Source: Didymodactylos carnosus | Lineage: Eukaryota > Rotifera > Eurotatoria > Philodinida > Philodinidae | Reading direction: 5' to 3' | Assembly (NCBI GenBank): GCA_905250885.1 | Contig: CAJNOQ010000510.1 | Span: 1 to 48,507 of the forward strand | DNA: 48,507 bases | In this document: positions 10,501 through 25,012 of the stretch, piece after piece | Layout of the letters: the number at the start of each line of letters is the position of its first letter | How positions within the stretch are numbered: position 1 is the first letter of the stretch | Program-made: the position numbers and the translations under genes | Notes under the pieces: model-generated | What the model was told of the DNA's origin: nothing | Database searches by the model: none | What the model saw: only the letters and a program-made list of their open reading frames with translations

Positions 10501-13500
10501 GGGGGAGGGAGAGAAGAAGAAAAGAGTTCGAAATGTCTTCGAGTAATGAACACGAAGAGACGCGTTGAAATGATTGATCGACATGTCATTTCCTTTGAAT
10601 GATAAATATTATAGTAACAGCGGTTTACCGTTACTTGTAAAAGTAAAGGTGAAAGTAACGAACTTTTTATACGAGGTTTAATAATATTATTCTTAATAAT
10701 GAAAACAATGTAGATGATATAAAAGAGAGTCTGAAAATTTTGAAATAGATATTGAGAAATGTAATCACAACAGTGTCACCATCAAAAGATAAGAGCGAAT
10801 GTGTAGAAAATAAAACCATCGCGTTTAGACACTATATTAGAAGATTATTAGAGTCTTTTACTATTTCTAGACGTTTGCATCATATTTGCACATTTTAAAT
10901 ATTCTCATAATGTTTGATTTTAGTTCTCGTTTATAAGTAGATTTTAAATGTCCCTCTACGTTGTAGAACATTACAAATGATTTCGACATATTTTCAATTT
11001 TCTAATCTTTGCTCATAATTGTTGAAAGTCCGACAGGTGTGTATTGTTCTTCAGTCTATGTTCAGTATTTTTGATTTAGAAAATACATTAGAAACCACAA
11101 ATGGGAAAAAATTTAGAATATTTGGCAGATGTATATATTATTTTGATAAATATACACGCACTGCTTTGTGGTTGTCAAAAGTCGATTTTACCATAGTATA
11201 GTTAATCTTTTGATTTTTTTTTTCTTCTCTCCTATCGTCGTTTTCTAATCTATATCAATCAAGAAATAACACTAATAAGAAGAAACAATCTAAAATTGAC
11301 AACATCCAGCTTTGTTGTCGTCATATTTGATTTTTTTTCTCCATTTTTTTTTTTTTTTTGTTTGTCGTACAACTTTCTCTCATACTATTGCTGTTTGTTA
11401 TATGATATACAAACATTATATATCTACAATTTTCTACTGTTTTTTTCCATCGTCAATGTCGATTTAGAAATAAGATTTTAGTTTTTTTATGTTAATAACA
11501 ACAACCGTCAACAAAATAAATTGGTTAATTTTTGATCAAAGTGATCACATACGAATATAAATAAATATATGTTACGTTTGACGAGGTTAGAATTATGGCA
11601 TATATATGGCTGGATAACGTATATACATATATTTGAGGTCAATATTTAAAAAATGATATTTCTTGTCAACAATATGATAATCGTTAGTTATGAATAATAT
11701 TCTATGACATTAGAAAGAGATACAATTTTATCAATAGCTCGTATACATGATCTAAACAATGAACAAAAAATGTTTCTTTTTTTTTTTTTTTTTATGTTTC
11801 AAATGTATTGAAACAAGATGACACCCACGTTGGTTTGTGCAAAATGAGTAGATGATAGGCAGTCATTTGTATTCTTCTTTTTTTTTTTTTTTCTTTTTTG
11901 TTTGCAGAATATTTAAGAAAAATTCTTACTGTTAACAATTTTCTTCTTTTTTTTTTTCTCACAAAATTTAATCACAAAAGAATTAGTTAAATAAAAAAGT
12001 AAGTTCATTTTTTTTTGTTTTTTTTTTTTGGTACCACTATTATTATCAAATAAGTTCGTTCATTAAAAACTTCGTATTTAAAGGTATATCAAGACTTTCA
12101 AATTTTAAGCTAAAAACAGACTTTTTGTGTTACATCAAATTGTCACACGTCAATTAATATATACCTGTTTAACGGTCTAATTGTTAAGAATTGTCGAGTT
12201 TTTATATAAAAAATATCTTTATTATCTATGAATATATTTTTGACAATATCTACGTTAATATGAAATATAAACTGTTTTATTTTACTTTTTTTATTCTATT
12301 CAATAACATTTTATTATATTTGTATGTATAATTTGCTTTGTTTTTTTATTTTTAGCGTGATTTAGATGTGACTGCAACAGAAATCGCTCAGCGTCAAGAT
12401 GAAAGTGACCAATCAAGAAAAAAATTAGTAGAATTAAGTCGAGAATTCAAAAAGAACACGAATGAGGTAAGGCAAGATAAAGGAGAATAGATAGAATAAT
12501 GATTCTTGAAAAAGAAAATAATTGATCATTAGAATTTTATCTGTGCATGATTTTGTCAACTGATTTTGTCGTTTTTCTTTCTCTTCTTCTTCTTCTTCGT
12601 CTGTAATAAGTGCAAGAGAAAGAATGTGTAGAGTAGATTTAGACTATTGTCAAAACTAGATACTTGAAAACAAATAATTATTATAGTCAATGAACGTGCT
12701 CATTCAATCATTTAGCATATTCGATGTAAAATAAATAATCGATCAATAGTTTATTCAAAAATTATTTAAAATGTCAATCATCATTGAAATGTTGTGGATG
12801 ATAAACGCGCACGGCTTATATTTATTCTCTTGTTTTGTCTTTTTCACGCGTATTTTTTTCACATAAATGTGTTCAACAAAGCGCTTAGTACACTTATGAG
12901 ACACTTGATGGACTGATTATACAGCAATATAGAATAAACACATTTTTTTCTTCAAAAATCAACCATATCTCTTACTTTGCAAATCATTCTTTGGCTCTAC
13001 TCTCCATTTTCTTTTTGACTATTGACTACTATGACATTTTTTTGCAATACTTTATGATTGACTTCAATTATCATCAGAAACAAATTGTTTATTCTGATTT
13101 TTTAAGTTTATCATCGATAATAGTCTTTGGAGATTGGTATGTTATTTTTCTATTCGTGAGATGTTTTATTAATTCTTTAGAAGAAAACTATTTTTTGACT
13201 ATTTTTTTCAATTGGTGAAACATGAAATGATGTGTGAAATCGTCTAATGTTTAATTTATAGAAGAATTTTCAAATATTAGTGGAGCCAATTTTCTGAAAT
13301 AAAACAAAAAAGAAAAAGAGAAGCGTTTCATTTAAAATATATATATATAGATAGTTTTTTTTTGTCATGATCTATGTATATATTATTTACGCACGATGTC
13401 ATTTGATAAAAGAAACGATAACATTTGACAAAGACAATGGCTCATTTGATTTGGAAAATATCGTAGATCAGTTTGTTTGTCGTTGTCATCTTCGTTTTGT

Positions 13501-14598
13501 ATGTTTTGGCGTGCGTTAATATTTACAAGACAAAATGAAAGAAATATAGATCGTATTTCTAATTATCTTATTTAAGTCTGTTATTCATTCATAATATGTA
13601 CATATACAAGTAACTAAAAGAAAAAACATAACAATACCAGTTTCTATCTAATACAATTTAATATTGAAGATACATACAGTTTAAAAACGTTTTTCTATGA
13701 ATAGTTGAATGTTGTATGAGATTCCTCAATTTCATCTATCTTTTTCTTTTACAACAAGATGTAGGAATGTAAAAGTGTGTCCTTATCAATACATCAATGA
13801 ACATTGATATTGTTTCATGGCGTGTTTTACAGGATACATGGCTAAATAATTTTCTTTCTTTTATGGTTCAAACTGTTCGATTTTTCTGAAAATCAGACAA
13901 AAAAAAAAGAGAAAAAAAAGTTCACACATACTTAGATAAAGTATTTCGTGCAAATCACATTTAGCAGCTGCTGTCATTCAAAATCACACATACTTATACA
14001 CATACAACATGAATACCTCATGCAGTGTTTAATTTGGAAAAGTGAAAATGACTTATTCGATATTTTAATTTAAAGGGGAGAAAAAAAAGAAAAAGAAAGA
14101 AAGAAGAGATGATAATCAAATCTTATTATTGTTATTACCTATAATAGAGTCATGTGTCAAAAGTTATTGCTTCCCGAACAAAAAAAAAGAAAAAAAAGTG
14201 AGAAGAAAAATAGATCGTTTATTCTTCTAATTGATTTTAAAGGGTATCATTAAATATTGACATGATACCAAATGGAGATAGTAAATCACCGTTATTTCCT
14301 TGGAGATTACTGACACTAAATCGATAGATCACACAAATTTTGATCATTTTAAATTAGTTTTTAGACTTAAAGATAATGAAAATAATAGGAGAAAATGATG
14401 AAGAATCTTTAGAATTTTGTTCATTAACTCATACGTGAGTTAAAAGATAATAATTTTATGTTCTGTAGAGTATATGATCAATAAGTATCAATTCGTAATA
14501 ATATCATGTACACACTTTGATAGAAACCATAATTTCAAACTGAGTAATACATAATCTTTCCATTATGGAATGAATCTATCGAATCATAGAGATCAATT

Positions 14599-14647
<49 letters not shown>

Positions 14648-17243
14648 AAGAATCATTGATGGATGAAGTTGTTATATATACGTACGTGATCGAATGACGA
14701 CGATTGTCAGAAACAAATAATATTTAGCCTTGGTTTATTCTTCTGTATCAAAGAAATTTTTTTTTTTTTTTGTTTGAAAAATATCATGTCGAAGAGTATG
14801 TAAGAGTTTGTTAAGTAATAGGACATCAACTGTGTTATCCGCCTCATGTCATTTATTCTACGTAAACGAGTGTTGTGTGATTTAATCTTTGTGTTTGTCT
14901 ATTTTAATGACACAAATCAATAAAAGAGTTGAGACAATGGTCAGGTTTACCTAGTTATATTTGTAGATTTTAGAAAATTATGAAGTTTTAGAAAATAGAC
15001 GAATGATCAATCTTTCGAAGTATACTGGTTATAACAGTATCGGTTATTTTGTGCGAAAAAGATAAATGAGAAATCGGAAATGATACAATGTGTGCAAAAA
15101 AAAAACAATTCTGTCTAAGAAAGTGAGTATTCATTTTTTTCATCAAAAATTTTTTCTAGACAGATTTGTGTAGGCTCAACTCGATTTTGGATTATATTTG
15201 GTCCTAATTCGTGTAGATCTCAAAGTATGATGAGATCAATTATTTATTTTATCAAAAATACAAGTTTTTCATTATTGGATTGTCTTTAATTGTGAACATC
15301 TTGTTAATAATGATTATAATAACAACTCAAAAGTTAGATGATGAAAGACCTTTAGTATGTGATATATGGGAATGATCGAATAAAATAAAAAGTGAGAAAC
15401 AACACACTTCAGAAAAATATAAAAAAAAAATTTTTTTGTTCTAATGCAAGAATACATGCAATAAATATCTAAGTATTGCTGACCTATCATTTAGTTAATG
15501 TGTCCGTTAAATTATAGCCCGTTCAAAGAGAGTTTTTAAGTAGTTCCGATCAAAAATCCTGACAGATAAAAAAATAATAAAGAGAAAAAAAGCAATCGAG
15601 TTAAATACAGCAAAAATGTTAAAAAGAATATCCTTTTTATTTTTACAGTAGGAGGAGTCTATAAGATTGTTAATATATTTCCTAAATACCATATTTTATA
15701 GATAGGATTAGTGTCCATTGTTCTATGTCACCTGTCCTTTTTTTTTTTATCAATAGAACAAAAAATATGTACTTTTAATATATGTTAGATTGTGCTTAAG
15801 CTAATCGTGATTTTTCTTAAATAATGAACACTATCTTTTGTCAATTTCGAAGTCATATTATTGTTTTTTCTAAACGAAGGAATATAAAAGTTTTTTATTT
15901 TTAAAGTTGTTCGAGTGTGTATTAGCATAGCTTTTAATTATTAATTAAAATTTCATTTTGAATTTAGTAATTTGATCTATAATAAAGATTTATATATGAT
16001 CACATCTAATTAACAATATTAGGAGTTAAGCTTCTATTAATTATTAAATAAAATATGGTACTTCAAATCTTATTTCTTAACAGAAATCATGACAAAATGT
16101 TGTTTTATCATGTACATTTTTCTTAATGCGCGTGCTTATCTCTCTAGTACTTGTCATTTAGAGATAGAGGTTTATGGTGAGAGAAAAAAAGAAAAACGTA
16201 CTCAAATCTATTCAATTATCCACCTGTATGATTTATGTTCAATGAAACGTGTACAATTGCACCTAACATGAGCACAAAAAATCATTAAAAACAAAGACAT
16301 CAATTTATTTTTCTTCCTTTTGTTACTTATTCTGTTCCTACCATGTTATCTGTATATATATATATATATGTATGTCTTGATTGCGTGTTCTATCGTTTAT
16401 GTGTATTGTTGTTGTTGTTATATACGGAAATAGGTTTGTGTGTGTATGTAAATCCTTAGTTCTGATGTTTTGAAGACTTCCTTTTTCTTCTTCTTCTTCT
16501 TCTTCTATATTTTATAGATATATTATATGGATCGATTGTTGATTGACAAAGTGACAACGAACAGAGACAAAAAATTATTTTTACTAATATATTTGAAGGG
16601 ATCATGTTATTCGATAGAGAATACAGATCATTAATATTAAATCGTCACAATATCATTTTTAGTTCGTTCATATTTTTTTTTCTTCATTCTGTTCTATCTC
16701 TATTGATTGTTTAGAAGTATGTTAAAATGAAGAAACTAGTTGTCTGTATTTTACTGATAGAAACAATTTTAATATAAAAGATATATATTTGTTGTGTATA
16801 ACATACCTATACGCGTAGATTTAGAACAAAATGATATTTTCTATATTAGAAAATTTTCAATAACTTACAAAAATTAGAAAATTTTTTAGAATTTATCTAT
16901 TCTTTTTAACTATCTAAATGAATATCCAATTTTTTCTAATATTTCACTCATTATATAGTTGTTCAATAGTTGCTTTATACTATTTAATAAATGGCAGATA
17001 CAATTGTTATATCTTTTAGCCGTATGTCTGGAAAAAATTAATCAAAAAATAATTTTCTTATAATAGTGCACTATGAACAATGAAAAAATTTCTCATTGCC
17101 GTAATACAGGAGATGCTTTAACCTTAGTTTGTTATACGTGTCATTGATTTTCTTTGAGAATATTTTCAGGTACAAAATACCTCTAGTCTTTTCTTTCAAG
17201 CTATTTAAGCATATTGTTAATGTCATTTTTTTTCTTAAATAAA

Positions 17244-17297
<54 letters not shown>

Positions 17298-17315
17298 AAA
17301 AAAAACCATTTTAAA

Positions 17316-17350
<35 letters not shown>

Positions 17351-17468
17351 ATAAATATATTAATAAAANNNNNNNNNNACCTTGTAATTTTTTTTTTTTT
17401 TAAAATTTTTATGTAAAAAAAAAACTATTTTTTTTTTTTTAACCTATTTAAACAATTTTTTTATTTCA

Positions 17469-17517
<49 letters not shown>

Positions 17518-20500
17518 GAAGAAAAAGAAATCATTTTTCAATAAATACGCCTTTGTCTATTATCATCATCCGTTACACACTACTATTACCGTTATGCATG
17601 TATTTATTCGATTTCTTTCTACTACATTGTTTATTATTCATGATGAACATTAGTTGAATCCATTGACTGACTAGTGTCTATCTCTTTTTCTCTGTTCAAT
17701 AGATAGATAGATTTTTAGTATAAATGACATGATGAATAGAATAGAATAGAAAAGGAAGTGTAGATGTTCAGTGGTTCATCTCATTCATTCATGTTCAATT
17801 CTATGATGTGATGATAATGATTATTGTCTTGTTAAAGACATGTTATTTTTTCTGATTTACATTATTCAATAGTATGGTGACTGCTTTCCTCTTTATATTA
17901 AAAGAAATTTTATATTCCCTTGTTTTCTTTCACTATATCTATATACATAATACAATAGCCTACCTGTCTATCAGCAGAATTTTCAACAACAACAAAGAAA
18001 AAAGATTTTTTTTTTCTTACAAAAAAAAACCTTTCTAACAACTTTTTTTTTTTTGAATAGTTTTATTGAATAGAAAAAAAAAAAACATACTGAATTATTG
18101 TCAAATCCTGTTTAGGTGATGACTTTTCACAAATTTTTTCACCATTAAGCAAAAAAAATCTACTAGTATAAAATTTTAATCAGCATTCTACATGAACCAT
18201 TCTGTTCATTTGAGAAAAATTTATCTTACTTTCTGTTTGTATTAAGGAATAATAAATATTTTCATAAAAGCAGAGAAAATTAAGTTACCATAGTTTTTCT
18301 TTCTACTGAATGTTTTTAGATTTTTTGTTAGGAAATTTTTGTATTTTTCTTGCACAAGTCTTAGAGTCGATTCTAGAAAAATCTTTATAGTTAAAAATAA
18401 TCATTTAACAAAGAATCATTTTGAAAAAATCTTTTTTTCTAAAGATTCACAACTGACAATCTTTAAGTTCGCGTATGTAATTGGAGAAATATTGAATGTT
18501 TAGTTGTATATTTAGATTGAGATTTAGCACTTGAATTTTGTGTCGTTCGTAGTGTTTACCGTTCAAAAATAAAGTCTATTTTGTGCTATAAATGGCAAGA
18601 GTTAGGAGTAGTAGATGAAAAATCAATAATAAGGGGAAATGTGCAATGAATCTGCAAAATGATCTCTTATACCTGCAAAAAGACTCATTAACAAGTAAAT
18701 TCATCTTCATTAAAAGGAAAATGCCGTCTGAAAAGATTCTTTTTTTCATAAATCAACATGACGAATTTTCTAGTGAGGGGATTATACTTTCTTGTCAAAT
18801 GGCAGCAAAAATAAATAAACAAGAAACAGTTTGTTTTCCTAACAACAATATTATTCAACTGAACAACAAGTGAAAAAACTGATATTTCCGAGATGGTTTT
18901 CTTTTTTGATCAATTTATTTGAGACTGCTCTAGATATTTGTAAGTAACATTGTCGCCTGAGGAATTTACTATGATATTTGAGTATTCTTTCCTTTTGTAT
19001 GTGTGTGTGTGGTATGTGTTCATCAACTTTGAAAGGTTTTTCTTCTTTCTTCTTTTATCAAAAATTTGATCAAACCATATAGTGTTTTTCTACTTTGTCA
19101 TTATACTTCATCACTAATCATTGAAAATTAGAAATATAGGATGATAAGGGTCAATTTCCTTTTTCTTTTTTTTTTTCGATTTTCTCGCTTTGTTTCATGG
19201 ATTTTTTTTTTTTCTATTTTTTTTTTTTTTTGTTGAAAGTAGGTAGGTATAGCTAGCTATAGACTCGCATCACGTAAAATTCCATATGTCTCTTCTTCAG
19301 TTCATTAAAATCTGACACGACGGGTTCTATTATAATCGATTTTTACGCTTCTTTAATAGGTATTTATATATATATTGATCAGTAGGTAGTGGAAAAATTA
19401 GTTTATATGTTGTTTTTAAAATTGAAGTCAAATCATCGACATTCTCTCTATAAATAAAGTAGATTAGATCAGTGAGAGGTAATAAAGCGCTAAACACACA
19501 CACACGAGAGAAAAAAAATGGTTAAAAGGTACGAACGGTCGCTCGTACCGCAAGTGAGCTAGATCTGCCACTGCACGAAAGATAATACAATTTTCCACTA
19601 TTCATATACATAATAGATCATCAACATATTTTTTTTGTGGATCAAATTGCTAGCTAATTATATTTGATCTATTGAGCAAAGAATCCATATTTTCTTTTTT
19701 TCTCATACTCGTCTGAATATTTTTTTTTTTTCTTCGGTTTTTATTTTACTGAAATAAAAACGTATAATTATGTTGAATCATGGATGAAATTTTGCTTGAA
19801 AGAAATTGTACAAAATTAGTTTTTAATGTTTTTCTTTTAAAAACAGGAAGAATTGACATTAGTTCAATATACACGTGATTGAGTACATCACTGCAGGTAA
19901 ATTAGAAATGAAATACGATTTCTATAGTGAGATATTGATCACCCGTCGTTCAGTCTATTTTTTAATGTTCAATACTATACAAGTCTCGTATAAATTTCAT
20001 TTCATACGATATACCATTATCTGAAAAATATATACCACCCTTTTGGAAAACACAGTAAAATCTAGAATGTACGTTTTGTTCGTTCGTTTGTTCGACACTG
20101 TATATGAATGATGTTTCTATACTTTTCTATCATTTCTATCATTTAATATAACGTAAGTACATTTCATAGTTATTTTCAAATAAAATTCAACTTATTTTTA
20201 AGTTGATAAAATATTGAGGAACATATTTTATTTAGTATTTTTAATAAGATAAAACCAAATTATTATTATTAATCAATGTTTAAAATAGAAACATATTGTA
20301 TTTCAAACGATGTACTCAAATAACTTGATCATTTTACTAAAATGTATTCATTTTTATGACTAACAAGATGAAACAAATTACATTTACATTTACTGACAAC
20401 AGACAGTTACTAAAATCAAAGATGCTTGAATTTTAAGAATCGAACAATTATTGAATTTAAACGTCACTTGAGATTGATCGTTAGATGATGATTTCTTCTT

Positions 20501-23500
20501 TTTCTCTAAAATTAAAGTGCGTATACCATTTTTTTTTTTATTTTAAGTACACGCAATCATTGTTGAACTTCTATTATTTTTCCAATGTTCAGTTTTTGTT
20601 CTTTACCTACTCACACTACATAAGTTTTATATCTCTACCTATTTTCTCTTCTTTTTTTCCTCTCTCTCTCTCTCTCTCTCATTGTACTTGCTACATATTC
20701 ATAGTTATTATCACCCTCAATTGAATAAAAAAAAACTAAGTAGGAATAGTTTAAAGAGAGAGAGAAAAAAAAGAGAAACAACAACAAAAAACAATTCAAA
20801 AGAAAATATCTCTATTGACTTGATATTTTTTTTTCTTCTTCTTTTGTTAAAAATAAAACTCCAATAAATATCCAATCAACATCAATAGAACGGATTTTTT
20901 TTTCTTTTTGTGATTGAAAAACCAATCGTGATTTATAGAGAAGAAAAAATATATTTTCTTCTTTTTACGTACCATTCAAAATTAAATCAATTGTAAAACG
21001 TTACGATTAATATAGATAAAATTGTTCATTTTTCTAAAAACAGGTAAGATAATTTCATTGGTCAAAAAACTTATAGATGTCTAATTTTTCTTTTTTTTAT
21101 TTTTCTTCTATTTTATGTGATATTCTATCTTCTCTAATCATTTAATTGATGTCTTATGAAAAAAAAAGGAAAATATTTCTATCATTTTATTTTCATTGTG
21201 AATATGGGGAAGAAGAAAAAAATGAGACATTAACAATCAACCATTTAACAAATTATAAAAAAAAAAATTTCTAACCTCTACTGTGTTAGATGATGACTGT
21301 TGATTGAAAATTTGTCAAACAGCCGTCAAACATCTGGGGTTTAAAAAAGAATAGAAAAAAAAAATCTAATAATAATTATTATTATTTTTAAAAAATTTTA
21401 CCGGATGCCGTTTAGTAGTTAAAGGTGTAGAATTTAGATATTTTGATCACTTGTTTAATGAGAAACGACACTGATTAACAGATAAAATTCATATAATAAC
21501 AGTTCATATTTGCTAAGAGAAGAAATTCAATGAGAAGAAATTTGTAAATCCATAGTTCATTCTTCTTTCTCACTTCATTTTCTTTTTTACTTCTTCTCTG
21601 AGTTAGTCTACGAATGTTTGTCAGTTTTTTCCATCTGAAAATAACAACATCAATACTCATCATTTCCAAGTATGAATCGAGCCATGATATATCAAAGAAA
21701 AAGATAAAATGAAATATTTTCTTCTTTTTTTTTTTTTTGTATGTCTTTGACAAGAAATTTTATCTTAAAAAACCTCATCAATTTCATCTTCATTTTTTTT
21801 ACTATGGTAATTAAAATTTCAGATCGATTTTTTATACGGTTAGAATAAGCCCCGAAGTTTACCTTTCTAATATTGAATGGTCTTCATTTTTTTTTTCTTC
21901 TCATTTTGAACATTTTTCTTTTTTTAAGGTTTTTTTTCATTTGGCTTCATATTAATCGGTAGGAGTTTTATACTCTTTATTTTGTTCTTTTTCGCGAGAA
22001 AAAAAAAATAAAGATTGATTTTTTTTTTTGTGTCTACGTTACAGTAGAACTTATTAGGGTTTCTAGAAACATCATACATTTTGAAATAATTGTTTTACCA
22101 GTTTGTTAAATTATAATCTCAAACTTTGTCTTGTTCTTTTTATAACATTTAATTTTGTCTATCAATAGCCGGAAAAGGATCAATATAAAATTTTAATTTA
22201 GAAAAATTTTTTTTTCATGCATTTTGTGGTTTTATTCTAGACTGTGTGTGTATGTTAATCTAGATGATTATCAACTAGAACAAATATTATATCATAAATA
22301 GAGAAAATGTTGTCATATTCTAGATGTTTAATATTAGACATTTAGTAGAAGAAAAAAAAAAAGTGTCATTTTTAAAAATAATATATCTGTGTCCTTGGAT
22401 ATTCTATGTGTGTTGGATAGTTAGAGATATGCTGATCAATTAGTGACAGGAAATAGATAACGTTCTTTTAATCTTTGACATGATGTTTTTTTTTTTCTTC
22501 TTCTTCTCTAAGTTGTTTCTCTATGATAAGATCTAAAATAATGTATAATTTACTGTTGATAAGTAAGATAACTTTTCTATAAATGATTTCATAATATATT
22601 TAGAAAAAGAATTTAAATTTATTAAGATATTATGTAAAGAATTTGCTTGTTCTATTCTCTATCTCTTTCTTTTTCAAACACGGCAAGTGTCGAATTAAAC
22701 AACAAAATAAAAATAATATTATTTTATATATTTTTAAACACATTCATCTTTTTCTCTTTATTTATTTATTTTATTTTTTTTATTCAAATTATTTTCTACA
22801 AATTGTTTCTAATCATTTGAAAGAGAGAGAGAGAGAAAGATGAACAAAAATCTATTTGTTCAACTTGAATTGAATAATATTTATTTATTTTATTTATTTT
22901 TTTGTTAAATAGTTGAATGCGCGATAATCGACGCATGACTAACACTTGGAAGAAAAAGAAAGTAATGTTCACTTTTGTTTAAACAAATATAGTAAACTTC
23001 CGGTTAGTGTATGTGTCTCGTATAGATATTTTTTAGGTTCAATAATTGCTAATAGAATATGTAGATAAAAAGAAGAAGAAGAAAAAAAAGAATATATATA
23101 TATATGAAAAGAAAAATATTTTTTCTTTCGAAGAGAATATAATTTGAGACTAGAATGATTGAAATTTCCTTCGACAATAATAAAATATTTATAAAAAAAA
23201 AAAAAAAAAAAAAGAAGAAAAAGAGAAGAAGAAAGTGTTAAACTATAAGACTCATAACGAGAGACTGATTGCTTTACTTCTTTTCTCTTCTTTTTTTTTT
23301 CGTCTTCTTCATTTTCACACAATATATATGTTGTTCTATATTGATAATTGAAATACTACAAAATAAAATTCTGTTGGTTAAATCGTTTATGATCATTTAG
23401 AATATTAGTGATTGGCTAAGAAATTTTAGAATAAAAAGAATTACCTTTTTTTTTCAAGAATACAAAACATCATTCTACATATTCAACTATTGATTTTCTT

Positions 23501-24981
23501 TTTATGGTTTGTAGAAATTTTGAAATTTTCTTTTTTATTCCTGTTTTTCTCAAACATTCATAAAATATAGTAAAGTAGACACATTTGACCATGTTGATGA
23601 CGTCTGGTACGTTGTTAAAACTCGAACAAACCGTCTCATTGGAAAGTTTTTTTGTTTTCTTCAAATTAATTCGACCATCGTTCGTACAAAAAGACTAACA
23701 AATTGACAAAAGAAAATCAGTTCCTGCGATGTTAATTAAGACTTTCTAATTTTAATTTGGTAGACTCGATTAAAATATGTATTTTTAATATAACGAAAAC
23801 TTGAACTAATATGAAAATGATGTCAAATTTGAGATTCTATCATACTAGCCCGTTTTGATCTTAATACAGAACTAAAATGTGAGATCATATTGAAAATGAG
23901 AGAGAGTAATCGAAATTAACTAATTCTCAACTATTTTAAATTATAATTACTCATTTTTTTTTATTTGCTCTTTTATTTAACATGAATATCATCATATTTG
24001 TAATTAATACGAATAATGAATTTGAATTCATTTGGGCATTTAGGTCATATGAATTTCCGTTTTAATGCAAAAAGAAAAAAGTAGTTGAGAAAAAAAAGGA
24101 TATAACTAAGTACAGAGGCTATGTCGATTACATTGACATTTTTAAAATACATCCTTGTGCATGATAAAACATTCCATCAGTTTGATTTTTAGTTCAAAAC
24201 TAAAATTTGTCTTATATACGATATTATTTGACACAGACATATTTCAGATAGGAAAAAGTCAAATCTATTGAGGGATAATTTTCTCACCTACATGTCCTTT
24301 TCCTTTAGTTAATTGAATTCGTTTTATACGTTTTTTTTTTTGTTTTGTTTTTTGTTGTTGCAAAAACGACATGTTCTAAAGAGTAACGGGGGTAAATGCT
24401 TCTATTTTTTTTTTTTTTATTTAATTTCATTATTGGTTTTTATCTGTGTGTATTGCAAAAATTCACCTGCTCTCGTTTTCATTGCTTCAACTTTTTTTTT
24501 ATTTGTAAAAAATTGATGACTTCTAAAGGAGAAAATCTATCACCCGTCCTTTCTTTTCTATTTGAATGATAAATATATACAAAAGACTAAAAAGTTTTTT
24601 TTCTCTCTCTCTTATCTATCGTTTTCTTCATTTCTCTCTCTCTCTCTCTACATATATAATAATCATCATTTATAGTGAATAAGATGTGACTGAACTGGGG
24701 TAGGGTTTTCTTTTTTTTTGTTTCATTTTAGTTGTGACACTTCATCAAATGTAACACTCTTAAAAGTTATCTTTTTCTATTATTTATTTATTTTATTTTT
24801 TTTTGAAAAAACCTGACTAAAAATAAAAAAAAATCGACAATATGCCAGTATATGTGTTATCATTCTAAATCGATTAACATTTATTTGTTAAAGTTATAGA
24901 AGAAGATAGATAATAGAGTCAATTAGTAATTGTCATGTATATAAATGTTTTAGTGACTCTATTTTATAAACATACATCAGA

Positions 24982-25012
<31 letters not shown>

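Noticed and set aside
18646..18873. 75-codon frame in intron 2, considered as a cassette exon
   Set aside because: The flanking exons encode contiguous family sequence, and this frame has no matching splice sites or coiled-coil pattern.
22969..23322. 117-codon minus-strand frame in intron 2
   Set aside because: It is made of homopolymer and GAA/TTC tracts (Lys, Glu, Phe, Ser runs) and is an artefact of low complexity.
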